Assembly: GCA_947311845.1 (NCBI GenBank)
Contig: CAMZMU010000027.1
Coordinates: 48,894,094 to 48,958,093, forward strand
DNA length: 64,000 nucleotides
Direction: 5' to 3'
From: Poa pratensis
Lineage: Eukaryota > Streptophyta > Magnoliopsida > Poales > Poaceae
Shown: positions 52,059 through 61,226 of the stretch, piece after piece
Position numbering within the stretch: position 1 is the first letter of the stretch
Layout of the letters: every line of letters begins with the position of its first letter
The notes under the pieces: model-generated
The model's input: the letters and a program-made list of their open reading frames with translations, nothing else
Databases searched by the model: none
Told to the model about the DNA's origin: nothing
Made by a program: the position numbers and the translations under genes

Positions 52059-52060
52059 TA

Positions 52061-53266
52061 TCCTGCGATTACAAGGACGGTTCATTTCGGGACAGCCGAG
52101 CTGACAACAAAGTTCCTCTTCCTCACACTGGATTGGACAGATCTTCTTGTCCTAGACTGCTTTTCACCCGGATGATCCTGAAGCCATCGTTCATTCAGAC
52201 AAGGGCATGTAATGGAGTAATGGGACAAATTCTAACTAACTAAAGCTGATTTTCCGATGATCTACAACGGCCGGGAATGCGCAGAGAGGTCATCATCTCG
52301 AGTGTACCTAGCGCGCGGTCGTACATACCCGGACTCCCTTTTGTGGAGTACGTCGTATCTACGACTGTCGACTGCATGCGATTTCACACGCTCGCTTTTG
52401 CAGTTCCCTTTTCAAACCCCCTACTCGCCGTGTGGTGTCATGCGTTCCTCATGCAGTCCAGGCCATGGAAAGAGAGGTGCCTAGCTTTTTCAGTGCGAAA
52501 AGGCGCCATGGTTGTCACGGCAGGGCCCCTGTAAAACAACTGAACGAAACGAAACGGGTCACGACATCAGCTAGTGCTCATGGCCGATGAGACCGAGTCC
52601 ACGTACGTAGGGCTGTCAACTCGCCGCCGGGGTTTAAATTAAAGCAGCAGTGATTGAACAGTTTATCCCCTGCAGATGTCATCATGGCATGGGCTGACCG
52701 GAGAAGGTTCGATATATGATATATCGCCACATTGCTGAAGAAGAAGAAGAAGAAGAAGAAGAAGAAGAAGAAGAAGAAGAAGAAGGGTTACCCATCGACC
52801 GATGACCGGCCCTTGTTCTGCACGTACTTAGCTTTGCCTGTCATGTCGCAACTTTTCGATTCCAAGCAGCGGATGAAGCTGATGGATTGGGGGAGTGAGA
52901 TCTCCCTGATCACTACTAAAATTAATTAGCCCGCCGAAATGTATCTATAACTATTTTAGTGCTAGACACATCTGATTCAGCGGCACCTAATATTGATCGG
53001 AGAGAGTAGCAAGTTTCTCGCAGCGACAAGACACGCGATGCCATGTTGTCTCATTCTTTTAACCATCGATAAATCTAGGTTTAGGATATACCACCTCTAT
53101 GATACCACATTTTCAAGAATAATTTGCAACACAAGAAATGTGACATCTATCATTTACTAGTTGGTACTATTGCCTATGTGACAAAAGCGAACCTTTGACA
53201 CAAAGTTTAACACCAAATAGCCCTATCCTGCAGATCTAACCCTTTTCTACACGCCCTAACGGGGCG
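52061..53266. other. Intergenic spacer with GAA microsatellite
   Basis: No gene recognised. It contains an uninterrupted (GAA)n tract of about 16 units at 52737-52786, which a plus-strand frame reads as poly-Lys. Confidence 0.6.
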
Positions 53267-54801
53267 TGATACGTCCAAAACATATCTATAGTTTTTGATT
53301 ATTTTATACTACTTTTATACCATTGTTACATGTTTTACTATGGTTTTATACCATTTATTGGACTAACCTATTAATCCAGTGCCTAGTGTCAGTTTTGTTT
53401 ATTTATTTGTGCATTACAGAAAAAGTCAAAAAATAAAAATGCTCGAAGACTCTGAAAAAATAAATTCTAACTTTCAGAAAAACTCCCGGAGCCAGAAGAT
53501 TGGTTCCAGGGGAGGCCCACAGCAGCTCGCGGGTCCCACCCGCGGACAGGAAGTGGCCGCGAGCCTAGCCCCACTAGGACGCCTCGTTTACACCCTCACG
53601 AAGTTTTTTCGCCTATAAATTGCCTAATGACCTAATTACATGACCCCCCCCCCCCCCCAGGATTTTTTTCATTAACAAAACAGAGCCGCCATCAACTCCC
53701 AAACCCTAGTTCGGGGATCAGAAGTTCCTCTTTGCCACCCTGCCGGGACGGGGTCCACCTCCGGAGCCATCTTCATTGACCTTACCGCTCCTAATGGCAA
53801 CACTAGAGTAGTCCCTCTTCGGGGATGAGGGCTTGTACCTGTAACTATGTGGTTATCTCTCTCCCATGGTGTGATCTTGATTGTGATCATGAGCTTTGTT
53901 AATATAGTTGGTTGAATCATATGATGTTTCCCCTCTATTCCTTAATGTAATGAATATATATGATGTTGCTCAATTGATGATATCTAGTATAGTTTTCGGA
54001 GTCCGAGGTGACAATGGGGCTACGGGTAATAGATTAGAACGATATTGATCATGAGTTTGTTGAAGCTTGTGTTTACTATGATTTTCTTATAGTACCAAGG
54101 TGACGTTGTGGGTACCATATGGATATATTAGAAAAATGTTATTCAAAAAGGTGTTTTTTTAGTATGATCCTTGGATGCTCAAGGTGACAGTGTGGGGTTG
54201 TCCAGATTGGTTAGAAATACGAACTTTAATGTGTGATTTTGTAGCCCTACGTTTGTCTCATCTTGTTTCGATCCACGAAAAGAATGAATTCAGAGTAACT
54301 ATTACCATGCATGTTTTTGGAGGGTTTATCGTATCTTTAATTATGTAAATGTTGCTGAGAGTAGTCACTATTGAACGTATGATCCCTAGGCCTTTTTTAA
54401 GCATTCAAACACCGTTTTTAGTCACTTTTGTTACTTGTTACCTTGCTCTCATTTTTATTTCAAATTACAAAAACTACCTTTTATCATCGTTGTTGGGGTT
54501 AAATAAACAATACTCACACCCCCGCCACGAAGCTCTTTTCTGGCACCGATATTACCAGTATTTTATCATCTTTTCGAACTAGTGCACCTATACAACTGAC
54601 AATTGTATTAGGTGTGTTGGGACACAAGAGACTTCTTGTATCTTAATTGCAGAATTGTTTGAGACATACTTTTCAATTTACACCTCCTTGTGTTCGATAA
54701 ATTTTGGTCATTCATTTAAGAGAAATTTGCTGTTGACCTACAAATTTCTGCGCTTGAAGGCCCAACATAGTCTACAAGAATAAAACGTGTAGTATACATC
54801 A
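53267..54801 (+). mobile_element. Solo LTR of a Gypsy element (WHAM/Sabrina-like)
   Basis: 1535 bp starting TGATACGTCCAAAA and ending TAGTATACATCA, the terminal words of a very common Triticeae LTR (from memory). No primer site, internal region or second LTR is adjacent, so it probably arose by recombination between two LTRs. The flanking pentamers GGGCG and GGGTA do not match. It contains a run of 15 C at 53644-53658. Confidence 0.75.
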
Positions 54802-55143
54802 GGGTATTGAGGTAACCGGGGCCCCACTCCATGGCGTGGACATGCTCAAACTCAACACCACCCTAACCACTTAAAAGCTTTAGAGGCGCCACGCCATAGG
54901 ACGAGCGTGGACATGCTAAAAAAAACTAGCATAGATGAAATTTTAGCTCATGCCCTTCCCACCGTCTCCGCCTCCGGCCGCCCTGTCCAACTCCGCACCG
55001 CCTAGAAGCTCCCCTGCCTTCCATCATTCCATTCCCGCCTCTCCAGAAGCTCCCGACTCGTCGTTCTCTTCCGCTGATTTTAGGAAGCTTGCCCTCTCTC
55101 GCTGTTGATATAGATTTTAACATATAAATTATTACTTTTATAG

Positions 55144-56450
55144 ATGAGTCCATCCATGAGTCCACCCGTGCAATTATTTCTTGAGGACTCATCTGACTAT
55201 TCCGATATAGAGGACTTCATTCATGACGACGATGTCAAGAATCTCAAGTTGATTCTCGCAAGGAAGAAACTCGAGGATATGAAGAAAAAAAGCCGACAAT
55301 CAGTAATTTTTGCACTCCTCAAGACCGAGCTCTCGGGCATGACATGCTCCTGAAAGATTACTTCGCCGAGGTTAGCACCTACCCACATCATCTCTTTTGT
55401 AGGCCATATCAAAACGTTGAGATCTATTTGTTCGCACTATCGAAACTTGCGAGGCCAATTCTCACCTTTTCACGCGTCGGAGGAAGGCTGCCGGCCTCCT
55501 TGGATTTTGTCTGTATCAAAAGTTCTCAGAGCAATGTGTTTGATAGCATACGATATTTCAGCGGACTAGACCGACGAGTATCTTCGCCTTGGAGAAGATA
55601 GTACACTGAAGTGTGTGCGGTTGTTTGCAAAGGTTTAGATCAATGTCTTCAGTCATGAGTACCTCCGACCTATAAATGAGGAGGACATAAGAGTTTGATG
55701 GTGATGAATGATGCAAGAAGATGGCTGATCATGCTTGGGAGTGTAGATTGTATGCATTGGAGGTGGAAAATCAGCCTTGTGGCATGGCACGGGAGTACAT
55801 CGTTCATAATTTTGATCCTATTATTGTATTTGAAGCAGTACCGTCCGAGAACTTGTGGATTTGACATTAGTTTTTCGGATTGATGTGTTCTCTTAGTGAC
55901 ATCAATATCTCATCTTTCCGGCAGACTTGATAGTAGAGATGTTGCAGCTTGCAACTACACTATCAATGGGCATGACTACAACATGAGGTACTATCTAGCA
56001 AACGACATCTCTCATTCGTGATCAACATTTGTGAATACTATCCAACATCGTCAAGGTTAATAGCAATATGTTTTTTCCCAACCTCAACATGTCGAAAGGA
56101 TATTGTGAGAGTTTTTGTGTGTTGCAAGTTTAGTTTGCACTTGTTCGAGATTCTGCTCGTTTCTGGGATATGAAATATCTCTCAAATATCATGACGACAT
56201 GTGTTACTCTACACCAAATGATCGTCGAGAATGAGTGGGATTTGAAGTTTTTATACGACTGTTGATATTCGTGCCAAACCTAATAGGGATATGCATAGGA
56301 TCCAAGCATATTTTTCGGACTTACCGGCAGACTGAAAAACAGGGGTACGCATACAGCTTCGTGGTGATATCACTAAGCACAAGTGCAAATCATATGGGAG
56401 AGTCTCCAAATCAATTCACCTTTTATTCATGTGTGATTTGAACCTTTCTT
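55144..56450 (+). pseudogene. PIF/Harbinger transposase, decayed
   Basis: Fragments in different frames match plant Harbinger nucleases: an acidic start (LFLEDSSDYSDIEDF), then LARKKLEDMKKK, then LGSVDCMHWRWK (contains the first catalytic Asp), then an ACNYTINGHDYNM-type stretch near 55948-55986. Stops and frameshifts separate them. The enzyme would cut and paste at TTA-like targets. Whether it mobilised the nearby TTA-flanked elements is unknown. Confidence 0.75.
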
Positions 56451-56639
56451 TTTTAAATAATTAATAAGTTATATTTATAGTACTGGTATATTCTTGTCCA
56501 AAATCACAAATATGGGCTAAACGCCCAAAAATATTTTGCGGTACCGTGCGGACAGCGGCGAAACAAATCGGGATCTGTTCCAGTTGTCCGTGTGGCACCG
56601 CAAAATAGTTTTAGTGTATCCCTTGAGAAGATTTCACGG

Positions 56640-56673
56640 TACCCGCGCCATATGGAATCTGCTAGAGATGCTC
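56640..56673. mobile_element. Probable right end of the Harbinger element
   Basis: The inverse of the end reads GAGCATCTCTAGCAGATTCC and is followed by TTA (56674-56676), as expected for a Harbinger terminus. I could not find the matching left end. Confidence 0.5.
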
Positions 56674-56676
56674 TTA

Positions 56677-58328
56677 CCACTATGAATGCAAATCAAAAGT
56701 ATTGATCCGAAATTATTTTTTTTTGGATTTTCACTACAAACTTTGTAAATTTCTCCGGCCGGCTGCTGTTGACCATTGTGCTGGTGTGCCTGAACAGACA
56801 AGAATCCAAATGCCACAAGTTTCTCAGTGACTAGACTACTCGAGCAAAGCAGCCCCTAACTTTCCATCAAACTGATGGGCGATAAGTACTGTTTCGCCTG
56901 CTTCGAGTTCAAGCTAGAAAGAAGTTACTGTTCCACGCCTCATCGATCCATACGTGCGTGCTTTGCCTCGACTGACAGTACTCCGCACGTTGCCAATACA
57001 GCAACTTTTCGGTCCTGCCAATCAATCCGGGCGCTTGTTTTGAGTTTTGACTCAGACCTCCATGGACTGATAGCAGAAAGATCACGTACCCCAGTTTGAA
57101 TATTTAAACTATGCAATAAAATCAGGATATGTACATTATTTCGATGCAGAGACCGAGAGTTTGCACCCCATTTCAAAAGTAAAATGCCTAGTATAGGAGT
57201 AGTACATATTTACCATTTCCGGCACCATAAGGGGTACATATTAGGCCACCGACGTTCAATTGTTCAACTGGCAATCCAACGGCATGAGTAATTAAACCAA
57301 CCTACAAGAAGAGCACTTGCACTTTATGACCTGTATGTACCATTGGATTATTTTTGTCCTACGTTCAGTGCATTTTTTGTTTGGATAAAGAGCTTATATT
57401 ACTCAAAGCATTAAAAGATACGAAGAAAGTGTTTTACACCTGGTCTCTGCATAACAAGGATGAACACATCAGCAAACCGAAAATCCTACAAAAAACATAA
57501 AAAGTGAACTCATATAGCCGCCTAAGGAGCTAAGGGTACAATCCGGAAATCACGCTGCCACCCATGTGGGAAAAAAAAATATTCCTCACCGTAGCCTCAA
57601 CCGTACGTGCAGACACCTTCATAAACAGGTCTCGAAACTCCACGCGTCGTAAAAACGACCAAGCACGAAGTATGTGTGTAGCCCGGTAGACGACCTGCAT
57701 AAGAGATGAATTTTTATCATAATTGTTTTTTATCATTTCTGCATAACCACATCGACCAAATTACGGCAAGCACTCCCACTCTAATAAGTACTCTAAACTT
57801 GCGATCAATACCACGAAGTTAATCATCAAAAACATTAGTAATACTTCATGGCCGATACAAGTTAGACGTTCGGTGCATTTACCTTCTACTTAGTAAATGT
57901 ATATTTTTTCTACTACTACGTACTAGTCCATGTGCTGTGGCCCATGTCTGTTCTTGTGAGATCGATGTGACATAGCCAAAAGAAAATATTGGCAATGATC
58001 CCATGCCGACCGATGACACAAGCCAAGACTTGGACCGAGTGAAATGATGGTTGCAACACACAAGGATGATGGATGGATGGATGGATGCAGTCATGGACGG
58101 ACCGACCGAGGACGCTTACGTGCATGCGTCACCAAGCCAGAGACCGAAGCTTCCCTTCAGCGCAGTGTCAGCGGCGCGTCTGGATTGCTGACCAGCCGGT
58201 GATGCGACGCACAAGCTAGCTAGAATGGAAATTTATAGAATTTGGAGAGTGCGACACTAGGCTAGGGTTTTATATGACGATGCGACGATGATTGGTGGCG
58301 TCAGTCACTAGCTTTGCTTAATAGCTTA
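56677..58328. other. Intergenic spacer with a retroelement-like tail
   Basis: No gene supported. A minus-strand frame at 57736-57530 contains VVYRATHILRAWSFLRRVE and a FFSHMGG tail. This resembles a short peptide found at the end of repetitive grass retroelements, so I treat it as repeat-derived. A (GGAT)n tract lies at about 58065-58087. Confidence 0.4.
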
Positions 58329-58611
58329 GGCATATGCCAATGCAAGTCTCTTAGCACAGTATCATATGTATTTTGCTTATGTGGCATAGTATTAAATGAA
58401 GAGAGAGTGTAAGGTTGTATCTTAGCTAACATACAATCTTTGCACGTGGCCATAGGCAAAAAATGTTGCTAGCCCAATCATATGCATGCATGAGAGTCAA
58501 ATCATTAAATTTAGATACAACCTCTAAGATACAATGCATTGTACTAGTTGTCTATTAAAATTTTAATACTCCTATGATACTGTGCTAAGAAACGATGCAT
58601 TGACACAGGCC
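58329..58611. mobile_element. Tourist-type MITE (Harbinger superfamily)
   Basis: 283 bp flanked by TTA (58326-58328 and 58612-58614). Terminal inverted repeats are about 38 bp and imperfect; both ends contain CTTAGCACAGTATCAT when read inward. No coding capacity. Confidence 0.92.
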
Positions 58612-59758
58612 TTAGGCGGGGGCTTCATCTAGGGGTGTCGTATACCGTGAAAGTTGCGGCTGGTCTCTTGCGATCTGGAACACAGATCCCTTAAATCCTT
58701 AATCACCGAGCTAATCTTGGCAATGGTGGGAAGTTTCTTCGAACCGCTAGTTTTGACATGGTCGACCACGTGTAAGCTGGACATGGTCACTTTGCTCTCG
58801 CGGCTGTGCATGCGCGAGTGTGTCAAGGCTAAATAACACACACGCGCCTAACTAAGCGTGACCACAAGCTAGCCAGTTAAAAAATCAAGGTAACGAACGC
58901 CTCGATCCATTGCCCATGCATGTGCTTGCTTCGAGAGACCAGGCCGACCGATGCATAGAATAAGCAGCTTGATCTAATCAAATGCGTCGTGTGATTGCTA
59001 CACGGCCCGAGAATCTAAAGGAATCATCATCATCCGGTTGCTTGGAGTCTCTAGCTTTGCATCCATCTCCATGATCGGTTAACCGCCGGCCGGCCAGCTC
59101 CGGGTCCGCGAGTGACACTGCTAAGCGTACCATCATCGACCTGGTGGTCCATGTCGCGCACACGCACACGCCGCACCGGCCGGCCAGCCGGGCCCAGCTC
59201 CGTCGATCGCCGTCATCCGTCCGTCGTCACGCCATGAATTGCCTCCGCTTCATGCGCTTCTCGTTGCCTGACCAAGCAATATATAGCCGGCCATATGATC
59301 GATGAACTGATGATGAATACAGTCTCACTGGTTCTTCCATGTCTGATTGGCTAGTTACACTAGAGGCGGACTTGGGGAGATGAGCTACGACTTTACCAAA
59401 TCAATCTCCAATGGGGTTTGACAAAGCCATATATCCAGGTCACATCGATCGCACTGACTCGGGATTCAACAGTAATTGAACTGCACGCTTGGAACTTGGT
59501 AGGCAGAAGCCAGCATACAGTTGCAGCAAATTGGCAATCCAAATCTAGGAGCAGCACCTCATCTATGCATGACACATCAGTGGCAGTAACGGATAAGATA
59601 ATGTACATGTAATAATCGATTGATCTCATGGACAGAGAAGACGAAAGAGGGACAAGATGGCAGGAACTACAGGGACCGATCGACTAGGCAGGCATGAATC
59701 TTGCGAGCATCCGTACGTGGATGGAACATTAGTAGAAGCACAGTAATTTGCTTAGTTC
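58612..59758. other. MYB 3' flank
   Basis: Spacer plus the probable 3' untranslated region of the minus-strand MYB gene. Short open frames only, no recognisable gene. Confidence 0.5.
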
Positions 59759-60941
59759 TCATGTCAGGCTGGGGCACAGACCGGCGCACGGCGGCGGCTT
59801 GACGTCCGCGGCCGCCGCCCACATCTCCGCCTGCGCGTTGGGGAAGTAGCAGGCCGAAAGCTCCTGCAGGGACGACGGCGCCCTGTTGTCCTGTAGCAGC
59901 GACCCGAAGCCGCCGAAGAGGTCTCCGTTGGGGAATTCGCCGCCCCCGACGAGCTCGGGCAAGAACATGTCGTCGAAGGCCATGTTGATGGCCCAGCTGT
60001 TGGCGGCCGCCGGCGTCGGCATGGGCGAGAACTCGGAGAGCGGGCCGCCGTGGCGTTCACGTTGTTGTAGTGCGCGAGCTGCGCCTGCGCCTGGTGGGAC
60101 GGGGAGTACATGGTGCCGGTGGCGCTGAAGCTGCCCGCGTCGCCCCCGCTCGCGGTGGTGACAGCGGAGGAGGCGGAGGCGGGCGACGGCTGCATGTATG
60201 ACGCGCATTGGCTCTGCGGAGCGGGCGGTGGCGTGGCGATCATGGTGCCGCGGGCGTGATGGTGGTGGTGGTAGTGCTGCTGCTGCTGCTGATGCATGGC
60301 CATGGCCTTCTTCTTCAGCTTGGTGTTCCAGTAGTTCTTGACGTCGTTGTCCGTCCTGCCGGGCAGCTTGGACGCGATGATAGACCACCTGCAGGTTCGG
60401 CACACACAACGATCAGTAACGTGGCGAGAATGTTTGGCTGCGAGGGCATGGCAGCTAGTAGAACGAAAGGGAAAGTGAATCTGCATGTGTATCCTCAGCT
60501 GAATTTTACCTGCTTCCGATGGAGTTGAAGAGGGAGCAGATGACGAGGTCCTCCTGCTCGGTGTAGCCGCCGTGCTTGATGTCCGGCCGCAGATAGTTGA
60601 GCCACCGCAGCCGGCAGCTCTTGCCGCACCGGTTGAGCCCTGCGCACGCACGCACGTCCGATAATCAACTGACAGCAAAACATCAGTGAGCTCCCTAGCT
60701 AGCAAAGCCCACTGGCCGGCTTTCCCTAGTTGCAAGGGGCGGCGCCGGCGTCGATCAACCCGGCCGGGAGCGGCAGGCTAGCTCCTACACGTAGTTACGT
60801 ACCTGCTTTCTGCGGGAGCGCGATCCAGTTCCCGACGGCGCCGCCGTGTGTCCGGACGTAGCCCCGCAGCAGCTCGTCCTCCTCCGGCGACCAGGGGCCC
60901 CTCTTGACGCTCGCCTTGTCGCAGCACGGCGCTCGCCCCAT
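59759..60941 (-). CDS. R2R3-MYB transcription factor, RAX/MYB36-like group, C-terminal frameshift
   Basis: Nuclear DNA-binding regulator. Exons 60941-60803, 60639-60510 and 60388-59759, at the two intron positions typical of R2R3-MYB genes. It starts [16 protein letters not shown]2 spans about residues 14-61 with its Trp set ([22 protein letters not shown]). R3 spans about 67-113 ([39 protein letters not shown]); NWIALPQK and IKHGG are typical of subgroup 14, which controls axillary meristem or root endodermis identity in other plants. A Gln/His-rich linker follows. The DNA-binding frame runs off into Arg/Ser-rich nonsense after YNNVNAT, while another frame carries a convincing tail ([34 protein letters not shown]). 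One base appears lost near 60045-60052; with it the protein would be 299 residues. Confidence 0.92.
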
Positions 60942-61164
60942 GTCTGCTGGTGCTAGCTAGAAGACCACCGCACACCCGGCCGGCAGTGAACTCTCCACCC
61001 GAATCTTCTTCCAAAACACAAGCCCGCGCGATTGCGAGAAGCCCCTTCTTGCCGCGCCGCCAAGGCTCGAACCTTCCTCTTCCTGGAGCAGCTAGCCGGG
61101 GTGTTGTGGACTTGTGGTGTTGCAGATGGCAATCCAAGGCTAGTAGGCCTTGCAGTGGTGCAGG

Positions 61165-61171
61165 TTTTATA
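61165..61171 (-). promoter_or_regulatory. TATA box of the MYB gene
   Basis: The minus strand reads AGTATAAAACC, about 225 bp upstream of the start codon, giving a plausible leader of about 190 bases. Assigned by motif and position only. Confidence 0.6.
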
Positions 61172-61198
61172 CTGGTCGTTTGAGCAATCAGGGAAGAC

Positions 61199-61225
61199 GG
61201 GTGGGTGGGTGGGTGGGTGGGTGGG
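61199..61225 (+). promoter_or_regulatory. (GGGT)n tract, potential G-quadruplex
   Basis: Seven GGG runs separated by single T, the strongest simple G-quadruplex pattern, about 30 bp upstream of the MYB TATA box and on the template strand. Confidence 0.7.
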
Positions 61226-61226
61226 A

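Larger units (their letters stand above)
51560..52060 (+). ncRNA. Possible non-coding transcript with tandem duplication
   Basis: A TATA-like CTATAAATCC at about 51569 is followed by pyrimidine-rich leader-like sequence, an AT microsatellite, and then a unit of about 110-120 bp present twice (starting GCATAGCTAGGGCTTGAAGG near 51823 and again near 51938). No open frame spans the duplication. I did not find a miRNA-like hairpin. The call is speculative. Confidence 0.25.

Noticed and set aside
57530..57736. 68-residue minus-strand frame as a gene
   Set aside because: It resembles a short peptide that recurs in repetitive grass retroelements; no full gene surrounds it.
59764..60380. Arg/Ser-rich C-terminus as the real MYB tail
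   Set aside because: The alternative frame has a well-formed acidic and aromatic tail typical of the family, so the Arg/Ser frame is a frameshift product.
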